From assembly GCA_001485605.1 (NCBI GenBank), contig FAON01000008.1, positions 177,735 through 241,734 of the forward strand: a stretch of 64,000 bases of DNA. The letters run 5' to 3'. Each line of letters begins with the position of its first letter. The stretch's first letter is position 1. Below, piece by piece: positions 54,268 through 63,582 of this stretch. The position numbers were made by a program, and so were the translations under genes. A model generated the notes under the pieces. That model saw nothing but the letters and a program-made list of their open reading frames with translations, did not search any database and was not told the origin of the DNA. The stretch comes from Candidatus Kryptobacter tengchongensis (GTDB taxonomy: Bacteria; Bacteroidota; Ignavibacteria; Kryptoniales; Kryptoniaceae).

Positions 54268-55308
54268 GTGAAAGAAATTCTTCTCCTCATAATGTTTTTA
54301 CAATTTACATTTTTCAACTGGACGGGCAGGAAAGCGCCGGAAATTGAAGGCGGAATAGGTTGGATAAATTCAAAACCATTGAAGCTTGGTGAGCTTAAAG
54401 GCAAAGTTGTTTTAATAGATTTCTTTGAATATACCTGTGTTAATTGTTTGCGAACTTTGCCTTACTTGAAAGAATGGCATAGAAGATATTCTCATAAAGG
54501 TCTTGTCATAATTGGGGTGCACACACCGGAGTTTGATTTTTCGGCTGAATTTAAAAATGTTGAAAACGCTGTTAAAGAGCTCGGCATTGAATATCCCGTT
54601 GTGGTTGATAGCAAATATGAAATATGGCGCGCGTTTAAAAATCAGTTTTGGCCGAGAAAATTTCTGGTTGATAAGGATGGGGTGATACGATACGACCATG
54701 TCGGTGAGGGAGCTTATGGGAGAACGGAGGCAAAAATTCAGGAATTGTTGAGACAAGTAAATCCAGAGATGAAATTTCCAGAAATAATTGAGTATTTTAG
54801 AGATGAGGATAAACCAGGGGCTGTTTGCTATCCAAGAACGCCAGAGATGTATTCAGGTTATATGCGTGGATATTTTACCCAACGAATAAAGCCAGATGAA
54901 GAAGAATATTATAAAGACCAAGAAAATTACAAAGAGGCTCAATTAACACTTAACGGTTGGTTCAAAGTTGAAGCGGAGAAGCTGGTTCATACAAGGAATA
55001 GCAGAAAACTCACGGATTATGTTGCTTTTAAATTTAGGGGGACGGAAGTAAATGCTGTTTTAAACCCCGATGGAAACCCATGCGATATCATTTTAACGCT
55101 TGACGATAAGCCAGTGCCAAAAAATATGAAAGGTAGAGATGTTTTTTATGACAACGAGGGTAAAAGCGTCGTGCGGGTTGATAAAGGCAGAATGTATAAT
55201 CTCATCTCTGGTGAAAAGTATGGAGTTTATACCTTGAAACTTTACATGAGTTCTGATAAAATTTCCCTTTACTCGTTTACCTTTGGCTCATGCGTTATTA
55301 AGGAGTGA
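54268..55308 (+). CDS. DipZ-like thioredoxin-family protein
   Basis: About 346 residues. The GTG at 54268 gives a plausible export signal (KEILLLIMFLQFTFFNW); the ATG at 54292 is an alternative. The TlpA/DipZ-type thioredoxin domain spans ~20-170: VVLIDFFEYTCVNCLRTLPY with the C-V-N-C active site, GVHTPEFDF, WPRKFLVDKDGVIRYDHVGE. The C-terminal half (LTLNGWFKVEAEKLVHTRNS, YVAFKFRGTEVNAVLNPDG) matches the carbohydrate-binding-like domain of DipZ proteins. The CcdA/DsbD membrane part of full DipZ is missing. Likely a periplasmic thiol-disulfide reductase. Confidence 0.87.
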   Translation: MKEILLLIMFLQFTFFNWTGRKAPEIEGGIGWINSKPLKLGELKGKVVLIDFFEYTCVNCLRTLPYLKEWHRRYSHKGLVIIGVHTPEFDFSAEFKNVENAVKELGIEYPVVVDSKYEIWRAFKNQFWPRKFLVDKDGVIRYDHVGEGAYGRTEAKIQELLRQVNPEMKFPEIIEYFRDEDKPGAVCYPRTPEMYSGYMRGYFTQRIKPDEEEYYKDQENYKEAQLTLNGWFKVEAEKLVHTRNSRKLTDYVAFKFRGTEVNAVLNPDGNPCDIILTLDDKPVPKNMKGRDVFYDNEGKSVVRVDKGRMYNLISGEKYGVYTLKLYMSSDKISLYSFTFGSCVIKE

Positions 55309-55331
55309 AAAATAAAAGATAAAAGGTCTAT

Positions 55332-56159
55332 ATGTTAACAAGCGTGAAACTTCGGGATGAGATAAAAAAATATGAGAAGTTTATTGAGAAAAACCCTGAT
55401 TCACCACTAATTGTTCGTCTTGCCTTGATTTATCTTGAATCCGGGGACATTGAAAGAGCGATAAGTTTATGCAATAGAGCCATTCAAAAATATCCAGATT
55501 ATTCAACTGCGCATCTCTTAATGGCGAGATGTTATATGGAAATAAAGGCATATTCTAAAGCCCTTGCTGAGTTAAATCGTGTTGTTGAAATTTTGCCGGA
55601 TTCAAAATTTGTTGTTGATTTGATCTCAAAAATTTCCCTGAAACAAAGGAGAGAGGAAACATTCAAAAAATTAGAAAAATCAGAAGCGATAGAAAAAAGA
55701 GAAGATGGAGAAGTAGGGCTTCCTGAATTTGAGATTCCAGAAATTGCATCACTTGGGAAGGAATCTTTTGCTGTTGATGAGAAGTTAAGAAGCGATATCG
55801 TTGAGGAGATTTTTGAAATGCCTGAAGTTGGAACAGATGAGCGGGAAATGCGGGAAGCAAAAACAGTAGAAACCCAAGCATCTTATCTTGATGAGTTAAT
55901 AAAGCGAATTGAGGAGGGAAAGGGCAAGCAGAATGTTAAAAGCGAAACGGTTAAGGAACCAAGCATTAATTTTAGCGAGGAAGATTTGACATATGAGGAT
56001 ATGTCAATTGTTACGCCTGCACTTGCTGAAATACTCACAAAGCAGGGGGCATATGAAGAAGCGATAAAAGTTTATAGAAAGTTAATTGAACAACGTCCCT
56101 CTGAAAAAGAGAAGTATGAACGGGAAATAAAAAAGATTGAAGAAAGGCTCGGTAAGTAA
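55332..56159 (+). CDS. Tetratricopeptide-repeat protein
   Basis: A 275-residue soluble protein. TPR units occupy residues 15-115 (ERAISLCNRAIQKYPDYSTA, AYSKALAELNRVVEILPDSK) and ~215-270 (LAEILTKQGAYEEAIKVYRK), separated by an acidic, probably disordered linker. TPR proteins act as binding platforms, but partners are not indicated. The gene is followed after three bases by rsmA, so the pair is an operon. Confidence 0.85.
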   Translation: MLTSVKLRDEIKKYEKFIEKNPDSPLIVRLALIYLESGDIERAISLCNRAIQKYPDYSTAHLLMARCYMEIKAYSKALAELNRVVEILPDSKFVVDLISKISLKQRREETFKKLEKSEAIEKREDGEVGLPEFEIPEIASLGKESFAVDEKLRSDIVEEIFEMPEVGTDEREMREAKTVETQASYLDELIKRIEEGKGKQNVKSETVKEPSINFSEEDLTYEDMSIVTPALAEILTKQGAYEEAIKVYRKLIEQRPSEKEKYEREIKKIEERLGK

Positions 56160-56162
56160 AAT

Positions 56163-56987
56163 ATGCTAAAGCCTGTAAAGTATCTTGGTCAGCACTTCTT
56201 GAGCGATAAAAACATAGCAAGGAAAATAGCTGAGGCAATTAATCCTCAACCTGATGATATAATAGTTGAAATTGGAGCTGGTGAGGGATTTTTGACAGAA
56301 CAATTCGTTGGAAAAGTTAAAAAGGTTTTCGCCGTTGAAATTGATAAAAGGGCGGTTGATTTTTTAAAAGTAAGATTTGGTGATGAGGAGTTAATTCGTA
56401 ATGATAAAATTGAAATACTTCATCAAGATTTTCTGAAGCTTGATTTGAAAATGTTTGAAAGGTTTGGGAAGATACGTCTGATTGGGAATATTCCTTATAG
56501 TATCACAAGCTCAATCATATTTAAAGCGATAGAGAACAGGAACTTGATAAAGGATTTGACGATAATGGTTCAGCTTGAGGTTGCTTTAAGGATTATTTCA
56601 AGACCTGGTGTGAAAGACTATGGCATACTTTCGGTGATGTGTCAGGCGTATTCAAAGCCGGAGATTTTATTCAGGGTATCGCGAAATGTTTTCTATCCCA
56701 AGCCGAAAGTTTCGTCCGCAGTAATATGGCTTGATTTTGAAAAAGGTGAATTGTCTGAGAGAATCCTTGACCATGCGTTCTTTAAAAAGATAGTTAAACA
56801 TGTTTTCAACAAGAGAAGGAAAATTTTGAGAAATACTTTGCGTGAGCTTTTTGATGATGAAATTCTTTCAAAGATTAATTTTGACTTGACTAAAAGACCC
56901 GAGCAACTAACTGTTGAAGAGTTAATTGAGATTTCAAACGCACTTTATGAAATTTACAGTGATAAAAATAAAAGTGATGTTGGATGA
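56163..56987 (+). CDS. rsmA: 16S rRNA dimethyladenosine transferase
   Basis: A 274-residue enzyme dimethylating two adjacent adenosines near the 3' end of 16S rRNA. KYLGQHFLSDKNIARKIAEA and the SAM-binding IVEIGAGEGFLTEQF stand at the N-terminus, the catalytic NIPYSITSSIIFK near residue 115, then PGVKDYGILSVMCQAYS, FYPKPKVSSAVIWL, and the basic C-terminal helix FNKRRKILRNTLR. Complete. It overlaps the PAP2 gene by four bases (ATGA). Confidence 0.96.
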   Translation: MLKPVKYLGQHFLSDKNIARKIAEAINPQPDDIIVEIGAGEGFLTEQFVGKVKKVFAVEIDKRAVDFLKVRFGDEELIRNDKIEILHQDFLKLDLKMFERFGKIRLIGNIPYSITSSIIFKAIENRNLIKDLTIMVQLEVALRIISRPGVKDYGILSVMCQAYSKPEILFRVSRNVFYPKPKVSSAVIWLDFEKGELSERILDHAFFKKIVKHVFNKRRKILRNTLRELFDDEILSKINFDLTKRPEQLTVEELIEISNALYEIYSDKNKSDVG

Positions 56988-57943
56988 ATTACCTTATCAA
57001 CTTGCGTAATCTTCACTTCGGGGACATTGTGAATATAGTTTTTTATTTCTTTTTGATTTTTCTCGCGTTAATTTTTTCTCATCAGATAAAATTGTGGTGG
57101 TTGATAGTTGTCCTTAACCTTTTAATTATATTTTTCATAATTTATGTGGCTGTTAAATGGGGAAGCTTTGGAAATCCCGAAATTTTCTCAGCAAAGCGTT
57201 TCATTAGAGAATGGTATCTTGTTCCATTTATTCTTTTGACATTCAAAGAAATTTATTTTTTCATTCACTTTCTAAATTTGCCGGATTACGACTGGATTTT
57301 GATAAAAATTGATTATATAATTTTTGGAGCACATCCAACTTATGTTTTGAGTAAAATCTCAAATCCGATTTTAACAGAAGTTTTACAAATTGCTTATTCA
57401 ACTTTTTACTTTCTTCCGATAATCCTTGCTTATGATTTTTATCGCAGGGGGGAGATTGAGAAATATCGTTATATTATGGCAACCGTTGTATATGGATTTT
57501 ACCTTTCATACATTGGTTATCTTCTCGTTCCGGCAATTGGTCCAAGGTTTACGCTTCATGATTTCGCCAAGCTTGATGAGGAACTTCCTGGGCTTTTTCT
57601 TACTGAGCCACTTCGTTGGATAATTAACACAGGTGAGTCAATTCCCCCGGGAGTTCCAAACCCTGTTGATTATGCGCAAAGAGATGCTTTTCCAAGTGGG
57701 CATACACAGCTTACTCTTGTTGTCATGTATTTGTCTGTTGTCCTAAATTCAAGAACGAAGTATTTTTTAATTCCAACGGGGATTATGTTGATTTTTTCAA
57801 CTGTTTATCTTCGCTATCATTATGTTATTGATTTGATAGCTGGTTTTTTGCTTGCTGTTTTTACAGTTGTAACTGCTTCATATCTTTTCAATCAATGTGA
57901 AACAAAAATAGGGTTGAGGAATGCAGAAAAAGGGAGAGGTTAA
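56984..57943 (+). CDS. PAP2-superfamily membrane phosphatase/phosphotransferase
   Basis: A 319-residue protein with about eight membrane helices. The PAP2 motifs are reduced but present: FPSGHTQLTLV (motif 2, catalytic His) and YLRYHYVIDLIAG (motif 3, Arg-x-His...Asp). The layout resembles the Aur1/inositolphosphotransferase-like branch, acting on lipid phosphates or lipid head groups. Together with the fatty-acid hydroxylase at 25352 this is compatible with sphingolipid-type membrane lipids (inference). It overlaps the OPT transporter start by 23 bases. Confidence 0.85.
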   Translation: MNYLINLRNLHFGDIVNIVFYFFLIFLALIFSHQIKLWWLIVVLNLLIIFFIIYVAVKWGSFGNPEIFSAKRFIREWYLVPFILLTFKEIYFFIHFLNLPDYDWILIKIDYIIFGAHPTYVLSKISNPILTEVLQIAYSTFYFLPIILAYDFYRRGEIEKYRYIMATVVYGFYLSYIGYLLVPAIGPRFTLHDFAKLDEELPGLFLTEPLRWIINTGESIPPGVPNPVDYAQRDAFPSGHTQLTLVVMYLSVVLNSRTKYFLIPTGIMLIFSTVYLRYHYVIDLIAGFLLAVFTVVTASYLFNQCETKIGLRNAEKGRG

Positions 57944-59876
57944 GCCATATGTTCCAGCTGAGGTGAAGTTAACGGAGATGACCTTCAGGGCAATTTTAAG
58001 TGGTGTTATAATGGCTGTGGTGCTTGGGGCTGCAAACACATACATTGGTTTAAAAGCGGGAATGACAATTTCAGCAACTTTCCCAGCTGCGGTTGTCGCA
58101 ATGGCTGTGATGAGGATTTTACGAGGTTCAATACTTGAAGAAAATATTGCAAGGACAACCGCATCTGTCGGTGAAGCACTTGCAGCAGGAGCAATTTTCA
58201 CTATACCTGCTTTTGTGATATCTGGTGTGTGGAGCGATTTTAACTATTTGGAAAGCACCCTTATAATGCTCGTGGGCGGAGTGCTTGGTGTTTTATTTAT
58301 CATTATTTTGAGAAAACCACTTGTTAATGACCCAGAACTTCCTTATCCTGAAAGTGTTGCATGTGCAGAGATGGTTAAAGCAGGTCAAAGAGGTGAAACA
58401 GGAGCAAAATATGTTTTCAGCATGATGGGTGTATCAGCTTTAATTGAACTTTTCAAAAATAATCGTGGGATAAAATTATTTGAGGAAACAATAAGTGGAT
58501 TTGTTGAATTTGGAAAGTATAAAATTAAGCTTTTCAACGGTTCAGATTCGTTTATAAATTCTAAAACATACACAGGCGGAATTTTTCTTTCAACGCCGGT
58601 TGCTTCACCTGCTTTAATTGGAGTTGGATATATAATTGGACCAAGGTTATCAGCTGTTGCCTTTTCAGGTGGCGTATTAGGGTGGTGGCTGTTTATTCCG
58701 CTTGCTATATTTTTTAACACCGGGATTAGTGATTTATTTAAAAGCGGGATGGATTGGGAAAACTTAACACATTCCGTTTGGTATTACCAAGTAAGACCAA
58801 TTGCAGTTGGGGCTATGATAGTTGGAGCATTTCACACACTTTGGGGGATGAGAAATCAACTTTTTCAGGGTATAGCGAAAGGGATAAAAGATACAACTCA
58901 TCTCAGGATGGGCAAAGGCACATATTCAAGACTTGAGGATGATTTGCCGATTTTAGTTGTGATTGGAGCTGTGGTTTTGTTTATTGTTCCAATTACCTTG
59001 ATTTATTACTATTTCACAAAGAATTTGTTAAGTGCTGTTGTCGCCAGTATTGTTATGACATTGACTGGGTTTTTATTTTCTGCGGTTGCTGGTTATCTGG
59101 TTGGAGTTATGGGAGGGTCAAATAATCCAATCTCGGGGCTTACGCTTTCATCTCTTGTGATAGCGGCGGTTTTGATGGTTGCTCTTGGTGTAAAAGGAAC
59201 TGCGGGGGTTGAGGTTGTGCTTGGCGTTGCAGCTGTTGTATGCACTGCGCTTGGAATTGCAGGGGATATGCTTCAGGATCTAAAAGTTGGTCAAATTCTC
59301 GGCGGGACCCCGAGAAAAATGCAAATTGCCGAAATAATTGGAGTTTTATTCACATCCCTTGTGCTTGTTTTCCCTATGTCAATTCTTCACAGAGGGACAG
59401 AAGGCGGAATCGGTGGCAAATATCTTCCAGCACCGCAGGCAGGGTTGATGAGCGTAATGTCAAAAGGAATTGTAAGCGGTGAAATCGCATGGCCTTTGAT
59501 AATTTTTGGAGGTGTTCTCGCTTTTGCCTTAATTCTTCTTAAAACACCATCCCCAACTTTAATTGCTGTTGGGATGTATCTTCCTTTTGAGACAACATCA
59601 GCTATATTTGTGGGTGGTTTGATAAAATATGTTGCAGATTTAATTGTAAAGAAAAAGGCATATTCCGAATCTGAAATGGTTCAAATTGAAAATCGTGGGA
59701 TATTGCTTGCGTCGGGACTTGTAGCTGGGGAATCAATAACCGGGGTTTTGCTTGCGGGTTTGTATCTTTTGAATATCAATTTACCACATATATCTGAAAA
59801 TCCATTTATCGGACTTTTGGTTTTTCCGATCGTCGCATTAATTCTAATTGTTTTTCCGATGAGAAAGAGCTTATAG
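57921..59876 (+). CDS. OPT-family oligopeptide transporter
   Basis: A 651-residue inner-membrane protein with about 14-16 hydrophobic helices. It shows the OPT signature near the N-terminus (LTEMTFRAILSGVIMAVVLG, ANTYIGLKAGMTISATFPAA), NDPELPYPESVACAEMVKAG, GGSNNPISGLTLSSLVIAA, and the GVKGTAGVEVVLGVAAVVC region. Bacterial members import small peptides or metal chelates, driven by protons; the substrate is not deducible. It is translationally linked to the PAP2 gene upstream. Confidence 0.94.
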   Translation: MQKKGEVKPYVPAEVKLTEMTFRAILSGVIMAVVLGAANTYIGLKAGMTISATFPAAVVAMAVMRILRGSILEENIARTTASVGEALAAGAIFTIPAFVISGVWSDFNYLESTLIMLVGGVLGVLFIIILRKPLVNDPELPYPESVACAEMVKAGQRGETGAKYVFSMMGVSALIELFKNNRGIKLFEETISGFVEFGKYKIKLFNGSDSFINSKTYTGGIFLSTPVASPALIGVGYIIGPRLSAVAFSGGVLGWWLFIPLAIFFNTGISDLFKSGMDWENLTHSVWYYQVRPIAVGAMIVGAFHTLWGMRNQLFQGIAKGIKDTTHLRMGKGTYSRLEDDLPILVVIGAVVLFIVPITLIYYYFTKNLLSAVVASIVMTLTGFLFSAVAGYLVGVMGGSNNPISGLTLSSLVIAAVLMVALGVKGTAGVEVVLGVAAVVCTALGIAGDMLQDLKVGQILGGTPRKMQIAEIIGVLFTSLVLVFPMSILHRGTEGGIGGKYLPAPQAGLMSVMSKGIVSGEIAWPLIIFGGVLAFALILLKTPSPTLIAVGMYLPFETTSAIFVGGLIKYVADLIVKKKAYSESEMVQIENRGILLASGLVAGESITGVLLAGLYLLNINLPHISENPFIGLLVFPIVALILIVFPMRKSL

Positions 59877-59951
59877 TGGTCTGAATTTTGAAAAACAATC
59901 TTTTTTTGCTAATTTTGAGTGCAAAATTTAAAATAAATAAAATGAGAACCT

Positions 59952-61091
59952 ATGATTAAAGTTGGCGTCCCAAAAGAAACCTATCCAGGTGAAACAAGAG
60001 TAGCACTTGTCCCAGCTAATGTCCAGCAGTTTAAAAAAGCGGGGGCTGAGGTTATAATTCAATCAGGAGCAGGTGAAAAAGCAGGCTATTTAGACGGAGA
60101 ATATCTTGAAAAAGGAGCACAAATAGTTAAGAGTCGGGAGGAGGTTTTTGCAAACGCCGATGTTATACTTCAGGTTAGAACCCTGGGAGCAAATCCAGAG
60201 GAAAGCAGAAAAGATATTCAATTAGTAAGAGAGGGACAGATTTTAGTTGGATTTATGGAGCCGTTTTTTGTAAAAGATTTGATTGAAGAGGTTGCAAAGA
60301 GAGGAGTTATCTCTTTTGCGCTTGAACTTTTACCGAGAACATCAAGAGCTCAAAGTATGGATGTTTTGTCTTCAATGGCAACGATATCAGGATACAAAGC
60401 AGTTTTGCTTGCAGCAAGTTACTTGCCGAAGATGTTCCCTATGCTTACCACGGCAGCTGGGACGATTTTGCCTGCAAATGTTTTTGTTATAGGTGCTGGC
60501 GTTGCTGGACTCCAGGCTATTGCAACAGCAAGAAGGCTGGGAGCTGTTGTCAAGGCTTATGATATAAGACCTGCAACAAAGCAAGAAGTTGAAAGCTTGG
60601 GTGCAAAGTTTGTCGAACTTGGGCTTGAGTCTCAAGAAGCAGAAGACAAGAGAGGTTACGCAAAGGATATGGGTGAGGAGTTTTACAAAAAACAAAGAGA
60701 AATGTTAACCAAGATAATCGCAGAAAGTGATGTCGTTATCTCAACGGCAGCAGTTCCCGGGAAAAGAGCACCCGTTTTAATAACCGAGGAAATGGTGAAA
60801 GGAATGAAACCAGGTTCAGTTATTGTTGATCTTGCTGCTGAAAGAGGTGGAAATTGTGAATTAACAAAGCCAGGTGAGATAATTGAAAAATATGGTGTTA
60901 CAATAATTGGTCCAGTAAATGTTCCCGCTACCGTTCCATATCACGCAAGCCAAATGTATTCAAAGAATATTACAAATTTCTGCATGCTTTTCATCAAGAA
61001 CGGTGAAATAAACATTAATCTTAACGATGACATTTTATCAAGCACATTGCTTACAAAAGATGGAAAACTTACAAATTCAATTTTTGATTAG
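59952..61091 (+). CDS. pntAA: NAD(P)+ transhydrogenase subunit alpha part 1
   Basis: A 379-residue cytosolic NAD(H)-binding subunit (domain I). It begins IKVGVPKETYPGETRVALVP. LPRTSRAQSMDVLSSMATIS, the NAD-binding GAGVAGLQAIATARRLGAVV, the mobile loop around DKRGYAKDMGEEF, and VIVDLAAERGGNCELTKPGE follow. The enzyme couples hydride transfer between NADH and NADP+ to proton flow, making NADPH. The split alpha subunit (AA, AB) plus beta matches the three-gene Rhodospirillum-type arrangement. The next gene is 28 bases away. Confidence 0.96.
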   Translation: MIKVGVPKETYPGETRVALVPANVQQFKKAGAEVIIQSGAGEKAGYLDGEYLEKGAQIVKSREEVFANADVILQVRTLGANPEESRKDIQLVREGQILVGFMEPFFVKDLIEEVAKRGVISFALELLPRTSRAQSMDVLSSMATISGYKAVLLAASYLPKMFPMLTTAAGTILPANVFVIGAGVAGLQAIATARRLGAVVKAYDIRPATKQEVESLGAKFVELGLESQEAEDKRGYAKDMGEEFYKKQREMLTKIIAESDVVISTAAVPGKRAPVLITEEMVKGMKPGSVIVDLAAERGGNCELTKPGEIIEKYGVTIIGPVNVPATVPYHASQMYSKNITNFCMLFIKNGEININLNDDILSSTLLTKDGKLTNSIFD

Positions 61092-61119
61092 TTTTTAAAA
61101 ACAAAAAGAAAAAGCGAAC

Positions 61120-61422
61120 ATGGATCCATTTATCGCAGTATTAACAATTTTTGTCTTGGCGATGATCGTTGGATTTGAAGTTATAACTAAAGTTCCACCA
61201 ATTCTTCACACGCCATTGATGTCTGGTTCAAATGCAATTTCGGGAATTACGATTATAGGTTCAATTATAGCTGCTGGAGCAAAATATACAACGCTTGCAT
61301 CTATCCTTGGTGTAATCGCTGTTACATTTGCGACTATAAATGTTGTTGGTGGTTTTCTTATCACACATAGAATGCTTGAAATGTTTAAAAAACCAAAGTC
61401 AGATCAAAAAGAAAAGAAATAA
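61120..61422 (+). CDS. pntAB: NAD(P)+ transhydrogenase subunit alpha part 2
   Basis: A 100-residue membrane subunit (first part of domain II) with three to four helices. The family motif VPPILHTPLMSGSNAISGIT lies near residue 30, followed by Gly/Ile-rich helices and a Lys-rich tail. It lies between pntAA and pntB, completing the proton channel with PntB. Confidence 0.96.
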   Translation: MDPFIAVLTIFVLAMIVGFEVITKVPPILHTPLMSGSNAISGITIIGSIIAAGAKYTTLASILGVIAVTFATINVVGGFLITHRMLEMFKKPKSDQKEKK

Positions 61423-61444
61423 TTAAAACAAAAGCGAACCTGCT

Positions 61445-62830
61445 ATGCCACAAGCACTTGTAAACATTGCTTATTTAATTTCAGCTTTGCTATTTATCTT
61501 TGCCTTCAAGGGTTTATCACATCCCAGAACTGCGATTAGAGGCAATCTTCTTGGAGCACTTGGAATGTTGATAGCAATTGTTGTAACCTTGATGGATAAA
61601 TCAATTATAAGTTATGAACTTATCATTCTCGGTTTCGTAATCGGTGGTGTTATTGGAGTGGTTTTTGCGCTTAAAGTTCGTATGACAGCTATGCCTCAGA
61701 TGGTTGCTTTATTTAATGGTTTTGGTGGCGGTGCCTCAGCGTTGGTTGCTGCACTTGCATTTATAGAAGCAATGGCGCTAAACAAAATTATGGGAGTACA
61801 GGAAACTGTAGCAACTGTAGCCTCTGGAATAATTGGGGCGGTGACATTTTGGGGAAGCTTGGTCGCATTCGCAAAACTTGAAGGTCTAATAGAGGAAAGA
61901 CCGATCAGATATAAAGGTGAGCAAATTGTCAAAATTTTATTTGCGCTTGCTTCAATTATACTTGGTGTTTATTTTGGGATTAAAAAAGATATAAGTTATT
62001 ACTGGTTTTTGACAGCAACGGCGTCTGTTCTTGGTGTGCTTCTTACCATCCCGATTGGCGGTGCAGATATGCCTGTTGTCATTTCTCTTCTGAACTCATA
62101 CTCGGGACTTGCAGCGTGTGCAACTGGTTTCGTTTTAAATAATAATGTTTTGATCATCTCCGGTTCGCTTGTTGGTGCATCTGGAATTATACTTACGAAT
62201 ATCATGTGCAAAGCGATGAACAGGTCTTTCACTAATGTTTTGTTTGGTGGGTTTGGAGAAATAGTTGCAGAAGCAGATGAAGATAAAGTTTATGGTGGTA
62301 AGGTGAAATCAGCATCACCTGAGGAAGTTGCAATGCTTCTTGAAAATGCACGGCGCGTTGTCATAGTTCCAGGTTACGGTATGGCTGTTTCGCAAGCGCA
62401 ATTTGCAATTCGTGATTTAATGAAAATCCTTGAATCCAAGGGAATTGAAGTTGAATTTGCAATTCACCCTGTTGCAGGAAGAATGCCTGGGCATATGAAT
62501 GTTTTGCTTGCAGAGGCTAATATACCATATGAGAAATTGAAAGAAATGGACGAAATAAACCCAACATTTGAGCAAACGGATGTTTCAATTGTAATTGGGG
62601 CAAATGATGTTGTAAATCCGCTTGCACGAACTGATTCAAATAGCCCAATTGCTGGAATGCCTATCCTTGATGTTGATAAATCAAAAACAGTTGTTGTTAT
62701 AAAGAGAAGTTTAGCGCCAGGCTTTGCAGGGATACCAAACCCACTTTTCGCAGCTGATAATACCTTGATGCTTTTTGGCGACGCGAAAAAAATGGTCCAA
62801 GAATTAATAAATGCTCTGAAGGAATCTTAA
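61445..62830 (+). CDS. pntB: NAD(P)+ transhydrogenase subunit beta
   Basis: A 461-residue subunit. The N-terminal half has about nine membrane helices (AMPQMVALFNGFGGGASALV, IGGADMPVVISLLNSYSGLA). The C-terminal half is the NADP(H)-binding domain III: VVIVPGYGMAVSQAQ, IHPVAGRMPGHMNVLLAEA, VIGANDVVNPLAR, GMPILDVDKSKTVVVIKRS. It completes the pntAA-AB-B operon, which ends in a strong terminator. Confidence 0.97.
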   Translation: MPQALVNIAYLISALLFIFAFKGLSHPRTAIRGNLLGALGMLIAIVVTLMDKSIISYELIILGFVIGGVIGVVFALKVRMTAMPQMVALFNGFGGGASALVAALAFIEAMALNKIMGVQETVATVASGIIGAVTFWGSLVAFAKLEGLIEERPIRYKGEQIVKILFALASIILGVYFGIKKDISYYWFLTATASVLGVLLTIPIGGADMPVVISLLNSYSGLAACATGFVLNNNVLIISGSLVGASGIILTNIMCKAMNRSFTNVLFGGFGEIVAEADEDKVYGGKVKSASPEEVAMLLENARRVVIVPGYGMAVSQAQFAIRDLMKILESKGIEVEFAIHPVAGRMPGHMNVLLAEANIPYEKLKEMDEINPTFEQTDVSIVIGANDVVNPLARTDSNSPIAGMPILDVDKSKTVVVIKRSLAPGFAGIPNPLFAADNTLMLFGDAKKMVQELINALKES

Positions 62831-62851
62831 AAATTATAAGATTATTTCCCC

Positions 62852-62880
62852 AAGCCCCGATATATCTCGGGGCTTTTTTA
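62852..62880 (+). terminator. Intrinsic terminator of the pnt operon
   Basis: AAGCCCCGA-TATATC-TCGGGGCTT is a 9-bp GC-rich stem with a six-base loop followed by TTTTTT, about 20 bases after the pntB stop. It touches the stop codon of the convergent uracil-DNA glycosylase gene. Confidence 0.92.
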
Positions 62881-63582
62881 TTTCTCAATTAGCTCCTTTG
62901 CTCGGATAAAAATTTTGTCAAATATCTCTTCTGTTAATTTTCCAGTAAAAGTATTTCGCTGGCTTGGATGGTAGGAACAAATTAAGTTTATTTTTTTACC
63001 ATTTTTATGATTAATGAATGTTAATTCATTGCCATGCTTAAATTTTAAATTTCCGTTTATTCTCTCAAATCCAGCCCCGAGCAAGGTTCTAATAGTGGTT
63101 GAAAAGGCAAGCCCTCCAAGTGTAACAATTGTATTTATCTCTTTTAGAAGGTCAAATTCGTTTCTGAGATATATGTTGCAATTTTTAATTTCCCATATAT
63201 CTGGCTTATTTTCGGGTGGAGCGCAGCGGACGATAGCGGTTATGTAGCAATTGTTAAGTTTTAAACCATCATCTTTTGATATTGATTCTGGTTGGTTCGC
63301 AAAGCCAAATTTAAAGAGAGCTCGGTAGAGCCAATCGCCACTTCTATCTCCAGTGAACATTCTCCCGGTTCTATTTCCGCCGTGTGCAGCTGGTGCAAGC
63401 CCAATAATTAAAAGTTTGCCCTGTGGGTCTCCAAAGCCAGGAACAGGCTTTCCCCAATAGTTCCAGTTTTTAAACCTTGCGACTTTTTCCTTTGCAATTT
63501 TTTCACGCCATTTTACAAGTCTGGGACATTTGCGACAGTTTATGATTCTCTTGTTAAGTTCCTCAAGTGATCTGAAGTTCAA
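62878..63582 (-). CDS. Family 5 (UDGb-type) uracil-DNA glycosylase
   Basis: A 234-residue base-excision-repair enzyme with an Fe-S cluster. Cluster cysteines lie in NCRKCPRLV, IVRCAPPENKP and IKNCNIYL. Active-site motif A GLAPAAHGGNRTGRMFTGD is the family 5 form, which lacks the polar catalytic residue of family 4, and motif B is CSYHPSQRNTFTG. UDGb enzymes remove uracil and other deaminated bases and are typical of thermophiles. It is transcribed alone, facing the pnt operon; its promoter would lie just left of the CRISPR leader. Confidence 0.93.
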   Translation of the reverse strand: MNFRSLEELNKRIINCRKCPRLVKWREKIAKEKVARFKNWNYWGKPVPGFGDPQGKLLIIGLAPAAHGGNRTGRMFTGDRSGDWLYRALFKFGFANQPESISKDDGLKLNNCYITAIVRCAPPENKPDIWEIKNCNIYLRNEFDLLKEINTIVTLGGLAFSTTIRTLLGAGFERINGNLKFKHGNELTFINHKNGKKINLICSYHPSQRNTFTGKLTEEIFDKIFIRAKELIEK

